This document shows positions 8,460 through 16,835 of a DNA stretch of 64,000 nt, in pieces. Source of the DNA: JBBRBB01 sp963830175. GTDB lineage: Bacteria > Bacteroidota > Bacteroidia > Chitinophagales > Chitinophagaceae. The stretch lies in contig CAWHKV010000002.1 in the NCBI GenBank assembly GCA_963830175.1, forward strand, positions 62,001 to 126,000, in the 5' to 3' direction. The position numbers and the translations under genes were made by a program. The stretch's first letter is position 1. Each line of letters opens with the position of its first letter. Under the pieces are notes generated by a model that had not been told where the DNA came from, ran no database searches, and worked only from the letters and a program-made list of their open reading frames with translations.

Positions 8460-9893
8460 GTGAAAAGAAAGAATAAACCTTTTGTGATTGAACAATTGCA
8501 AATTGAAGATTATGCAGCAGAAGGGAAGTCGCTTGCAAGAAAAGAAGGTAAAGTAATATTCGTTGAAAAGACGGTACCGGGAGATGTGGTTGACGTAAAA
8601 GTGAACCGCAGTAAAAAAGATTGGGCTGAAGGTCAGGCCATTCTTTTTCATAAGCTATCTGAAGCCAGGATTGAACCCTTTTGCCAGCATTTTGATGTTT
8701 GTGGCGGATGCCAATGGCAAATGTTGCCATATGAGAAGCAACTGGCATTTAAACAAAGGCAGGTAATGGATCACCTTAAAAGAATTGGAAAATTAGAATT
8801 GCCTGAACCAATACCTATTCTTGGCTGTGCTGAAACAAGAAGGTACCGCAACAAACTTGAGTATACTTTTTCAGCGAAGCAATTTATTCCTGAAAATGTT
8901 TTTAATGAAATGGCAAGAAACAATGAGGATATTACTGAAAAGTTTTATCGCCCTGTTGCAGGTTTTTTTGCCAAAGGAAAGTTTGATAAAGTAGTGGAAA
9001 TACTTCAATGCCATTTGCAGCCTGAACCTACAAATGCTATAAGAAATGAAATTGCTGATTTTACTAGGCAGAACAATTTGCCTTTCTACGATTTCAGGAA
9101 GCATGAAGGATGGTTAAGAAATGTTGTTGTTAGAAACAGCATTTTAGGAGAATGGATGGTAAATGTGGTATTTAAATTCGAAGATGAAAAAAACCGGGTA
9201 GCATTACTAAATCTTATTTTAGAAAAATATCCACAGATAACAACCCTGCTTTATACTATTAACCCAAAACGAAATGATAGTTTATTCGATCTGGAGCCGC
9301 AGGTGTTTTCCGGGTCGGGATTTATAGTTGAGAAACTGGAAAATTTTTCTTTTAAGATAAGTCCAAATTCATTTTTTCAAACCAATACAATTCAAGCCGA
9401 GAACCTGTATAAGATTACCCGCGACTTTGCGGGACTTGATGGAACCCAGGTAGTTTACGACCTGTATTGCGGTACGGGTAGCATTGGAATATTTTTAAGC
9501 CGGCAGGCGAAACAGATAATTGGTATTGAAATTAATGCCGCTTCTGTAAAGGATGCTGAAACAAATGCAGGTTTAAATCATCTAAATAATACCAGGTTTT
9601 TTGCGGGGGATGTAACAGATGTTTGCGACGATAATTTTTTTAAGCTGAACGGGAGACCCGATGTAATTATAACCGACCCGCCCAGGGCAGGCATGCACGA
9701 GAAACTGGTAAAAAAATTACTGGAAATTGAAGCACCGGTTATTGTATACGTAAGTTGTAACCCGGCCACTCAGGCCAGGGATTTATCTTTGCTTTGCGAA
9801 AGGTATTGGGTAGAGAAAATTCAGGCGGTAGACATGTTTCCGCATACACACCATATAGAAAATGTTGTGAAGCTGAAGCTGAAAGATGTATAA
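8460..9893 (+). CDS. rlmD: 23S rRNA (uracil-C5)-methyltransferase RlmD
   Basis: A 477-residue TrmA-family RNA methyltransferase. A TRAM domain spans about residues 5-65. An iron-sulfur cluster site is visible in FCQHFDVCGGCQW (C75, C81, C84) with a later cysteine in VEILQCHLQ. The SAM-binding fold includes VYDLYCGTGSIGIFLS, and the catalytic loop reads YVSCNPATQARDL with the nucleophile cysteine. Family members methylate U1939 (or U747) of 23S rRNA; RlmD is the best guess from the Fe-S/TRAM layout, but the exact uridine cannot be told from sequence alone. The start is GTG at 8460, directly after a -7 box, giving MKRKNKPFVIEQLQIED. It is divergent from the thioredoxin-like gene. Confidence 0.88.
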   Translation: MKRKNKPFVIEQLQIEDYAAEGKSLARKEGKVIFVEKTVPGDVVDVKVNRSKKDWAEGQAILFHKLSEARIEPFCQHFDVCGGCQWQMLPYEKQLAFKQRQVMDHLKRIGKLELPEPIPILGCAETRRYRNKLEYTFSAKQFIPENVFNEMARNNEDITEKFYRPVAGFFAKGKFDKVVEILQCHLQPEPTNAIRNEIADFTRQNNLPFYDFRKHEGWLRNVVVRNSILGEWMVNVVFKFEDEKNRVALLNLILEKYPQITTLLYTINPKRNDSLFDLEPQVFSGSGFIVEKLENFSFKISPNSFFQTNTIQAENLYKITRDFAGLDGTQVVYDLYCGTGSIGIFLSRQAKQIIGIEINAASVKDAETNAGLNHLNNTRFFAGDVTDVCDDNFFKLNGRPDVIITDPPRAGMHEKLVKKLLEIEAPVIVYVSCNPATQARDLSLLCERYWVEKIQAVDMFPHTHHIENVVKLKLKDV

Positions 9894-9956
9894 ATTGTAG
9901 CGGGAATTTAAATTGTAAAAGAATGTAATGGCTCCTGAAGGAGATGGAGGATATAT

Positions 9957-10781
9957 ATGACAGAATTCAGACCGGGAAGGTTTCAGATTTTACCAACAGT
10001 TATAAAGAATTTATTAATTATCAATGTGCTTATTTACCTGGCACAGGTATCATTTGCACAAAGCAGTTTTAGCCTGGAAAATAACTTCGCTTTGCACACG
10101 TGGCAGAGCTCTATGTTTCAGCCATGGCAGTTCATTACGCATATGTTTATGCATGGTGGTTGGGATCATCTGTTCTTTAATATGTTTGCCCTTTGGATGT
10201 TTGGCTCAGTACTCGAAAACCTTTGGGGTCCAAAACGCTTTCTTACCTTTTACATTATTTGCGGTTTGGGTGCAGCCCTTGGGCATATGATCGCTCTGTA
10301 TGTTGGTACCAATAATTTGCTGAACGATTATATGGCACTGCAGCAAAATCTTTCTGTAACGGAGTTTGCGAAATTTTCTGCAGAACACGACCTGAGCATT
10401 CTTAACTCGAGGTCTTATGAAATGATTGATATGTGGCAGCAAAACCCTACCAATCTAAGTCTTGCAGAAAATGTGCTTCATATAACTAACGCATATGTAA
10501 ATGCAAAGCTGAATGAACCTACTATAGGCGCTTCGGGTGCTGTCTTTGGATGCCTTGCAGCCTTTGGTTATTTGTTTCCGAATACTTACCTGTACATATA
10601 CTTTTTGTTTCCTATAAAAGCAAAATGGTTCGTTATTATTTATGCCGCGCTTGAGTTATTTACTGCAATTAAAAATTCTGCAGGGGATAATGTGGCGCAC
10701 ATTGCGCACTTAGGTGGCGCCCTTGTAGGCTTCGCACTTGTATATTTCTGGAATAAAAATAACCGTAAAAAATTTTACTGA
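9957..10781 (+). CDS. Rhomboid family intramembrane serine protease
   Basis: The 274-residue membrane protein has about six membrane segments and the full rhomboid signature: HGGWDHLFFNMFALW (His and Asn of the oxyanion region), TIGASGAVFG with the catalytic serine at about residue 193, and AHIAHLGG with the catalytic histidine at about residue 251. A soluble insertion of roughly 65 residues (about 120-187) sits just before the catalytic serine segment, which is longer than in minimal bacterial rhomboids. Rhomboids cleave membrane proteins within the bilayer. A degenerate rhomboid follows 107 nt downstream. Confidence 0.92.
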   Translation: MTEFRPGRFQILPTVIKNLLIINVLIYLAQVSFAQSSFSLENNFALHTWQSSMFQPWQFITHMFMHGGWDHLFFNMFALWMFGSVLENLWGPKRFLTFYIICGLGAALGHMIALYVGTNNLLNDYMALQQNLSVTEFAKFSAEHDLSILNSRSYEMIDMWQQNPTNLSLAENVLHITNAYVNAKLNEPTIGASGAVFGCLAAFGYLFPNTYLYIYFLFPIKAKWFVIIYAALELFTAIKNSAGDNVAHIAHLGGALVGFALVYFWNKNNRKKFY

Positions 10782-10888
10782 TTTATTCTTTAATTATTTT
10801 ATTTAAATTAACCTATTGCAAACAAATTACGTATGTATATTAACGTGGTTTTGAAATTTTAGTCTCAATTTTGACGAACCAGACAAAC

Positions 10889-11821
10889 ATGCCAACCATT
10901 CAACAAAATAAAAAATATAAGATACTGCTTGGGCAGGATAATAATGCGCTTACCTGGTTATTGATCATTAATTCAGTCGTTTTTGTTTCACTCATTTTTA
11001 TTAAAATGATATACCTGCTGAGTAATGATGGTGTAAACATTTCCATGCAATTATTTCATAATCAAATAACAGATTATGTTTTTCTTAAGCCGGTTTTTTC
11101 TGAGACAATAACAAAGCCCTGGACTATTTTTCTTTACATGTTTTCTCATGAAAGCATTTGGTATTTTATAAGCAGTTTATTGTGGCTTTGGTGTTTTGGA
11201 TATATACTTCAGGACCTCGCAGGTAACGATAAGCTTATACCCATTTATTTGTATGGCGGGTTTGTTGGCGCAGTGGTTTTTCTCGCAGGCGCTAATCTTA
11301 TTCCCGGTTTATTAGCCAATGGAAACGTGCAACCACTTGTGGGTGCAGGAACCGCTGTGATGGCTGTGGCTGTTGCTACCACCACACTTGCGCCAAATTA
11401 CAGAATCTTTCCTTTATTAAACGGGGGCATTCCTTTATGGGTACTTACATTAATTTTTGTTGCACTAAATTTTGCAACCATAGCATCAGGCAATGGTCCC
11501 TTTGTATTGGCGCACATATCCGCAGCGGCAATTGGGTTTGTTTATATTAAACAATTAGGCCGTGGAAAAGACATTGGTAGCTGGATGCACCGTTTCAGTG
11601 ATTGGGCAGGCAACTTGTTTAACCCAAATAAAATGCATTCAGGAAAAAATCAACCCCAGGAACTTTTTTATAAGGCAACCCGCAAGCCCTTTGAAAAAAC
11701 TCCGCATATTACTCAGCAAAAGCTGGATGAAGTATTAGACAAAATTAACCGCGAAGGATATAATCACTTGTCTGAAGAGGAAAAGGAATTTCTTAATAAG
11801 GCTAGCAAGGAACAACTCTGA
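10889..11821 (+). CDS. Rhomboid-like membrane protein lacking the catalytic serine (pseudoprotease)
   Basis: About 310 residues from the ATG at 10889; an in-frame TTG at 10871 is a less likely start. Six membrane segments are arranged as in rhomboids and the sequence aligns by eye with the upstream rhomboid, but where the active protein has GASGAVF this one has GAGTAVMA (Gly154, Thr155), so the nucleophile is missing. The HxxxN loop is also degenerate (HESIWYFISSLLW), while the histidine of the last helix is kept (LAHISAAAIGF). The cytoplasmic tail (about 75 residues) is charged and ends in a helical HLSEEEKEFLNKA segment. It is predicted inactive as a protease. Its stop overlaps the start of the next gene (TGATG), implying translational coupling. 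Confidence 0.8.
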   Translation: MPTIQQNKKYKILLGQDNNALTWLLIINSVVFVSLIFIKMIYLLSNDGVNISMQLFHNQITDYVFLKPVFSETITKPWTIFLYMFSHESIWYFISSLLWLWCFGYILQDLAGNDKLIPIYLYGGFVGAVVFLAGANLIPGLLANGNVQPLVGAGTAVMAVAVATTTLAPNYRIFPLLNGGIPLWVLTLIFVALNFATIASGNGPFVLAHISAAAIGFVYIKQLGRGKDIGSWMHRFSDWAGNLFNPNKMHSGKNQPQELFYKATRKPFEKTPHITQQKLDEVLDKINREGYNHLSEEEKEFLNKASKEQL

Positions 11822-12945
11822 TGCCGTCTTTTTCAAGAGGAGCCAAAGCATTATTTGTAATATTTTGTATTACAATTTCCATTCTTTTTCTCGTTAGTGC
11901 CCTGGCAGGTTTTATTCCCCCATCATCCTTTAAATACATTACTTTTTTCACACTCTCTTTCCCTTTTTTGTTTTTGTTGCAGGTAGTGTTATTTTTTATT
12001 GCAATACTTGTATATAAAAGGCTTGCCTTATTCTTATTTTTGGCATTACTTCCAGGGTATATAAATGTAAAAAATTCTTTTGCTTTTAATTCCGGTAAAT
12101 GGCAAATTGAAAAACAGGTTGATGCATTACGCATTATGACATGGAATGTTGAAAATTTTGTTGACCTGAGTGCACCATCCAAACCCGGGGCTAAGACAAG
12201 ACTGGAAATGCTTTCGATTATAAAAGAATATAACCCGGATGTACTTTGTTTTCAGGAATACAGGAACATAGAAAGAGGAATTAGACGGGTATCAGTTCAT
12301 CATGAATTAGATTCACTTGGCTATAAATATGCTTACCGGTCGAAAGATGTTTATGTAAAGCGAAAGCAAACAGAAGTAATAGGTGGGGTAGCCATTTATG
12401 CTAAGCAACCCCTTCAAAATAAGGGTGCTATAAAGATCAGAACAGAAACATTAAACGAAAGTCTTTGCCATGCAGATGTTTTATTAAACAATAAACCTGT
12501 TAGAATATATACAGCGCATCTTGCTTCTTTTGAGCTGGAGCTAACCGATCCTTCTGCCCTGATAGATGAGCAGGATGTTATAAGTCGTTCATCGCTTAAT
12601 AAAAGTACTTCGCTTGTAAGAAAATTAATTAATACAGAATTGATACATGAAAAGCAGGTGCATAGTATAACAGCAGAGTTGCGGTCAACAAACATTCCTG
12701 AAATTTATTGCGGAGATATTAATACCACGCCTGCCTCGTATAATTACCGCATTCTTAAGGGAGACATGCAGGATGCTTTTTTACAAAAAGGTTTTGGGCT
12801 TGGAACCACTTATTATAAACTTTCTCCCACCCTGCGTATAGATGTTTGTTTGGTGGATACTGATCTGAAAGTGTTGCAATGCAAGGTCATTTCCAAAAAA
12901 CTGTCCGATCACTATCCCGTTGTTACTGATGTTGCATGGAAGTAA
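11821..12945 (+). CDS. Membrane-anchored endonuclease/exonuclease/phosphatase family protein (copy 1)
   Basis: The 374-residue protein has three N-terminal membrane helices (about residues 10-85) and then an EEP-fold domain. Visible motifs are IMTWNVENF (metal-binding Asn), CFQEYRN (metal-binding Glu), YCGDINTTPASY (Asp/Asn) and LSDHYPVVTD (catalytic His). The C-terminal MQDAFLQKGFGLGTTYYKL motif is shared with the next gene. EEP proteins hydrolyse phosphodiesters of nucleic acids, lipids or sugar phosphates; the substrate here is unknown. It overlaps the rhomboid-like gene by one base and is 33 nt from its paralogue. Confidence 0.86.
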   Translation: MPSFSRGAKALFVIFCITISILFLVSALAGFIPPSSFKYITFFTLSFPFLFLLQVVLFFIAILVYKRLALFLFLALLPGYINVKNSFAFNSGKWQIEKQVDALRIMTWNVENFVDLSAPSKPGAKTRLEMLSIIKEYNPDVLCFQEYRNIERGIRRVSVHHELDSLGYKYAYRSKDVYVKRKQTEVIGGVAIYAKQPLQNKGAIKIRTETLNESLCHADVLLNNKPVRIYTAHLASFELELTDPSALIDEQDVISRSSLNKSTSLVRKLINTELIHEKQVHSITAELRSTNIPEIYCGDINTTPASYNYRILKGDMQDAFLQKGFGLGTTYYKLSPTLRIDVCLVDTDLKVLQCKVISKKLSDHYPVVTDVAWK

Positions 12946-12978
12946 TATTTATACATTCTAAACGTTTATTTTTACTAG

Positions 12979-14103
12979 ATGCCACCCAGCTTAATAAGGC
13001 GCTTTATAAAAAAAGGCTCGCTTTTAATTACTATAATTGTCTGCGTACTCTTTTTATTAAGTTCCCTTATTCCCTTTCTTAATCCACAACATTTTTGGTT
13101 TGTTGGGTTTTTTGGATTAATGGTTCCTTACATAATAATTGTGCTGGTTTTTGCTATCATTTTTTGGCTGGTAACCTATCCTCGCTATGCCTTAATCCCG
13201 GCACTCTCCCTAATAATTGGGTATAAACAGGTTAATGTAGCTTTTGCTTTTAATCTGCCTACATCAGAACCTGTAAAATTAAATCAGGATTCATCTATAC
13301 GCATCGTAAGCTGGAATGTGGGCAACATGTATGGCTTAAGCAACGATGCAGAAAAAAAGCAACATGACCGTAATGAAATACCTGATGCCATTACCGGTGT
13401 AAATCCTGATATTATATGCCTTCAGGAATTTAATCATTCTTATACGAAAGGTGGAGATGCTGATAATATTGGATTATTCACCAAAAAATATCCACATTAT
13501 TATTACGCCATTGATTACAGTAAATCAAACGGTTCATATACCACCGGGTCTATCATTTTTTCAAAATTTCCGATTATAAATTCAGGTAAAAAAAGATATT
13601 CTGGCAGGTTTGCAGAAAGCCTTATTTACACAGATGTAGTGGTTAACGGAGATACCCTGCGAATATTTACTACACACCTTCAATCCTTTGCTTTTACCAG
13701 TTCAGACTACGCAAGTATGGATAAAATGAAAGAGAATAATAGCGAAGTAGTGCAAACCTCAAGAAATATAGCACAAAAAATGAAGGTCGCCTTTACTAAC
13801 CGCGGTTTGCAGGCAGATGTTGTAAAAGCAAATATTGAAATAAGCCCCTACCCCAAAGTGATCTGCGGCGATTTTAATGATGTGCCTAATTCATACACAT
13901 ATTTCCATATTAAAGGAGGCATGCAGGATGCGTTTTTACAATATGGGTTTGGGGTGGGTAAAACCTTTATTGCACTGGCACCCACTTTACGAATCGATTA
14001 TATTTTGCCAGATTCAAATTTCAAGATTCATAATTTTGAAATGGTGGATGAAAGCCTCAGCGATCACCTGATGTTACTGGCAGATATTAGTATAAAAAAT
14101 TAA
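12979..14103 (+). CDS. Membrane-anchored endonuclease/exonuclease/phosphatase family protein (copy 2)
   Basis: A tandem paralogue of the preceding gene, the same length (374 residues) and layout: three membrane helices followed by an EEP domain. Motifs are IVSWNVGNM, ICLQEFNHS, ICGDFNDVPNSYTY and SLSDHLML, so all metal and catalytic residues are kept. The shared block MQDAFLQYGFGVGKTF and PTLRIDYILPD shows common origin, while the rest has diverged strongly. Both copies appear catalytically competent. It is probably the last gene of the rhomboid/EEP unit; a 114-nt gap separates it from cysS. Confidence 0.86.
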   Translation: MPPSLIRRFIKKGSLLITIIVCVLFLLSSLIPFLNPQHFWFVGFFGLMVPYIIIVLVFAIIFWLVTYPRYALIPALSLIIGYKQVNVAFAFNLPTSEPVKLNQDSSIRIVSWNVGNMYGLSNDAEKKQHDRNEIPDAITGVNPDIICLQEFNHSYTKGGDADNIGLFTKKYPHYYYAIDYSKSNGSYTTGSIIFSKFPIINSGKKRYSGRFAESLIYTDVVVNGDTLRIFTTHLQSFAFTSSDYASMDKMKENNSEVVQTSRNIAQKMKVAFTNRGLQADVVKANIEISPYPKVICGDFNDVPNSYTYFHIKGGMQDAFLQYGFGVGKTFIALAPTLRIDYILPDSNFKIHNFEMVDESLSDHLMLLADISIKN

Positions 14104-14217
14104 TTATCTTCGGATTCTATATGTACTTTAACTCCGCCATATACGCCTTAAGTTGTTGTTGAATGATTAATTTTTCATTCGAATCTTATTTGCAAAATAT
14201 CCAACCAATTTAATTTA

Positions 14218-15723
14218 ATGTCGCTCACTATTTATAATTCACTAAGCAGAAAAAAGGAAGAATTTACATCTGTCGTACCCGGTTATGCAGGAATGTATGT
14301 ATGCGGCCCAACTGTGAGCGGCGAAAGTCATTTGGGTCATGCCCGCCCGTATATAACCTTTGATATTGTATACCGGTATCTTCAATACCTGGGATATAAA
14401 GTACGGTATGTGCGCAATATTACAGATGCAGGGCACTTTGAAGAGGAGGGTCGCCAAGCAGAAGATAAGATTAGCAAAAAAGCCCACATAGAAAAGCTGG
14501 AGCCAATGGAACTGGTGCATAACTACACGAACATGTTTCAGCAGGCCATGTTAAAATTCAATAATGTGGTACCACAAATAGAACCTACTGCAACCGGGCA
14601 TATTATTGAACAAATAGAAATGATAGAAAAAATAATAGAAGATGGTTATGCATATGTTGAAAATGGGTCTGTATATTTTAATGTTGAAAAATATCATTCG
14701 CATTTTAATAAAAAAGGCATGCCATACGGCATGTTAAGCGGAAGAAATTTAGAAGACGTACTCGAGTCAACACGCGAACTGGATAACCAGCAGGAGAAAC
14801 ACAACAGCGCCGATTTTGCTTTATGGAAGAAAGCTGCTCCCGAACACATCATGCGCTGGAAAAGTCCGTGGAGTTATGGTTTCCCCGGCTGGCATATAGA
14901 ATGCTCTGCTATGAGTAAAAAATATTTGGGTGAACAATTTGATATTCATGGTGGAGGAATGGACCTTCAATTTCCTCATCATGAATGCGAGATCGCGCAA
15001 AGTGTTGTATGCAACAACATTGTACCAGCCCGGTTTTGGATGCATAATAATATGATAACTATCAACGGCAAAAAAATGGGTAAGAGTTACAACAATGTAA
15101 TTACCCTTAACCAGATGTTTACCGGTACGCATCCCTTACTGCAACAGGCTTTCAGCCCAATGACCATCAGGTTTTTTATTTTACAGTCCCACTATCGCAG
15201 TACATTAGATTTTAGTAACGATGCATTATTGGCTTCCCAAAAGGCCTTTAAACGTTTATGGGATGCATATGAACATCTTCAAAAATTTAATGTGAATGAA
15301 GATGAAAGAGGAACCGATAATGAATTGAATGAACGTGCCATAAAGCTTGTTGAAGAATTTGAAGAATTCATTGATGATGATTTCAATACCGCAAAAGTTA
15401 TTGCGAATATGTTTGATCTGGTTTCTGTTATAAACGGCATAAAAGATAAACATATTCCAGATGGTGCTTTAAGTGCAATAACGATAAAATTGCTGCAAAA
15501 CAAGATGAAAGATTTTGTTGAGAATATTTTTGGACTCAAGTCAGAAAACGAGACAGATAATGAAATGTTAGATGGAACACTTCAATTATTAATCAACATG
15601 CGAAAAGAAGCAAAGGCAAAAAAAGATTTTGTAACGAGTGATAAGATAAGAAACGAATTAGCTGCCCTGGGTATTAATTTAAAGGATGAAAAAGATGGCA
15701 GCATGTCTTACAGTTATAACTAA
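14218..15723 (+). CDS. cysS: Cysteine--tRNA ligase
   Basis: A 501-residue class I aminoacyl-tRNA synthetase. MYVCGPTV carries a zinc-ligand cysteine, SHLGHARPY (residues 37-45) is the HIGH motif, WHIECSAMS and FPHHECEIAQ supply the other zinc ligands, and KKMGKSYNN (about residue 286) is the KMSKS loop. The helical anticodon-binding C-terminus ends in a MRKEAKAKKDFVTSDKIR region typical of CysS. It charges tRNA-Cys. The gene end overlaps the end of the convergent 2H phosphoesterase gene by four bases. Confidence 0.97.
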   Translation: MSLTIYNSLSRKKEEFTSVVPGYAGMYVCGPTVSGESHLGHARPYITFDIVYRYLQYLGYKVRYVRNITDAGHFEEEGRQAEDKISKKAHIEKLEPMELVHNYTNMFQQAMLKFNNVVPQIEPTATGHIIEQIEMIEKIIEDGYAYVENGSVYFNVEKYHSHFNKKGMPYGMLSGRNLEDVLESTRELDNQQEKHNSADFALWKKAAPEHIMRWKSPWSYGFPGWHIECSAMSKKYLGEQFDIHGGGMDLQFPHHECEIAQSVVCNNIVPARFWMHNNMITINGKKMGKSYNNVITLNQMFTGTHPLLQQAFSPMTIRFFILQSHYRSTLDFSNDALLASQKAFKRLWDAYEHLQKFNVNEDERGTDNELNERAIKLVEEFEEFIDDDFNTAKVIANMFDLVSVINGIKDKHIPDGALSAITIKLLQNKMKDFVENIFGLKSENETDNEMLDGTLQLLINMRKEAKAKKDFVTSDKIRNELAALGINLKDEKDGSMSYSYN

Positions 15724-16286
15724 AAAAGCACCAATTGTTTTCGCTCTTTACACATTGTATTAAATGGGAAGCTTGCTAATTGAATAGTTTTCCCATTTAC
15801 GTCACGCTTTAGTAAATACAGCTTGTCAGCAACAAACATACCCCTGAATGTTTCATGATTATAAGCTAATGCTGCCTGTTCATATTGCCAGGGTTTTAAC
15901 CTGTTTGCAATAATTATTTTGGGTTCAAAAATAAAAAATGGTTTATTCTCCGTTTCATTTCTAAATAAGTATGGCAACTTTTTAATAGAATCAGTTATCG
16001 CCTTAACTGATTTTCTGCCAACCAGGTTTAAGCATAATGAATGTGAGGGCATCAATAAATAATTTTCAATATCAAATTTTAATAAAGGCAATTCACCTGC
16101 AGATCTTTTCAAAGCCACTATTATTTGTTTTTCAAACTGATTAATTTGTTTAAAGATTAATAAGGAAATAAAATCTCCCCATATCACTTTTTCCTGCCTT
16201 ATTTTTTCTGCGAAAATGGCTCTTTCCTTTTCAATTCTTATACACATTTCTTCATGTGGTTTAATAGCAACTATATAAGTTTCCAT
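15720..16286 (-). CDS. 2'-5' RNA ligase-like (2H phosphoesterase fold) protein with degenerate catalytic motifs
   Basis: The 188-residue protein opens METYIVAIKPHEEM and shows the 2H layout, ending with RLKPWQYEQAALAYNHETF and GMFVADKLYLLKRD, which I recognise from Bacteroidota proteins annotated as 2'-5' RNA ligase. In those proteins each half carries an HxT motif. Here the first position reads GDFISLLIF (residues 37-45) and the second EPKIIIANR (121-129), so both histidines are gone and activity is unlikely. The last five residues are QLVLF (184-188), a close match to the beta-clamp binding consensus QL(S/D)LF. It is divergent from the UmuD-like gene across 120 nt. Fold assignment is inference by eye; the motif losses are seen directly. 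Confidence 0.68.
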   Translation of the reverse strand: METYIVAIKPHEEMCIRIEKERAIFAEKIRQEKVIWGDFISLLIFKQINQFEKQIIVALKRSAGELPLLKFDIENYLLMPSHSLCLNLVGRKSVKAITDSIKKLPYLFRNETENKPFFIFEPKIIIANRLKPWQYEQAALAYNHETFRGMFVADKLYLLKRDVNGKTIQLASFPFNTMCKERKQLVLF

Positions 16287-16371
16287 GCTTTAAGGTTTCA
16301 AAATGCATTAAGAATATTATTCCAGATAAAAAAACCTGATAATAAAATTAGCATTAAAAAACTAAAAATAT

Positions 16372-16379
16372 TAGCTTTG
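16372..16379 (+). promoter_or_regulatory. -7 box TAGCTTTG, UmuD-like gene
   Basis: Exact TAnnTTTG match, 27 nt before the ATG at 16407, in the 120-nt AT-rich divergent region. No clear -33 TTG or LexA-like palindrome is seen. Confidence 0.45.
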
Positions 16380-16406
16380 TATAAAGAAAATAATAAATAG
16401 TTATTT

Positions 16407-16826
16407 ATGATAATTGAAAAACCATGCATAAAAAGTAATCCGAATTCGGGTGTGAATAAATTGGCGGCATGTTCAATTGATCTGAATAAACACCTCCTGG
16501 TAAATGAAAATGAATCTTATTTATTCAGAATAAATAATAATGCGCTGGCACTTGATGGAATTAAACAAGGTGATTTTATAATAGTTGACAAATCTTTACA
16601 AGCAGTAAACAACGATTTAATTGTGGTTTCATTTAAAGATCAAACAGTGATAAGAAAGGTTATTATTAATGAAACACATTTTATTCTTACTGCAAGCGGG
16701 CAATCTGTTGCAGATATGCACTTTCCGTTATATCATTTTCGCGAACTTCTTTGGGGTGTTGTAACCTGTGTTATAAGTAACATGCATTTGGCTTTGCCCG
16801 TAATGAATTTGGATTTTAAAAGCTAA
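16407..16826 (+). CDS. UmuD/LexA (S24) fold protein without the Ser-Lys dyad
   Basis: The 139-residue protein has the overall shape of Bacteroidota UmuD: start MIIEKP, a core IKQGDFIIVDKSLQA, and an end ELLWGVVTCVIS. In active UmuD the core before this reads GDSM with the nucleophile serine; here it is NNNALAL with Ala46 at the serine position. The lysine motif (TVKR) is TVIRK, so the general base is probably lost too. The N-terminal Ala-Gly self-cleavage site is not recognisable. No umuC is adjacent. It sits 9 nt before the radical SAM gene, so they are likely cotranscribed. The fold is inferred; the residue replacements are read from the sequence. It may act as a non-cleaving binding protein. 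Confidence 0.72.
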   Translation: MIIEKPCIKSNPNSGVNKLAACSIDLNKHLLVNENESYLFRINNNALALDGIKQGDFIIVDKSLQAVNNDLIVVSFKDQTVIRKVIINETHFILTASGQSVADMHFPLYHFRELLWGVVTCVISNMHLALPVMNLDFKS

Positions 16827-16835
16827 TAAGCAATC

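Noticed and set aside
10769..10782. GTAAAAAATTTTAC palindrome at the end of the rhomboid gene
   Set aside because: It is an AT-only stem with almost no loop and lies in coding sequence; too weak to call a terminator.
14159..14185. GAATGA/TCATTC inverted repeat upstream of cysS, possible T-box or leader
   Set aside because: Six pairs only, no T-box sequence and no terminator/antiterminator arrangement; T-boxes are not expected in this phylum.
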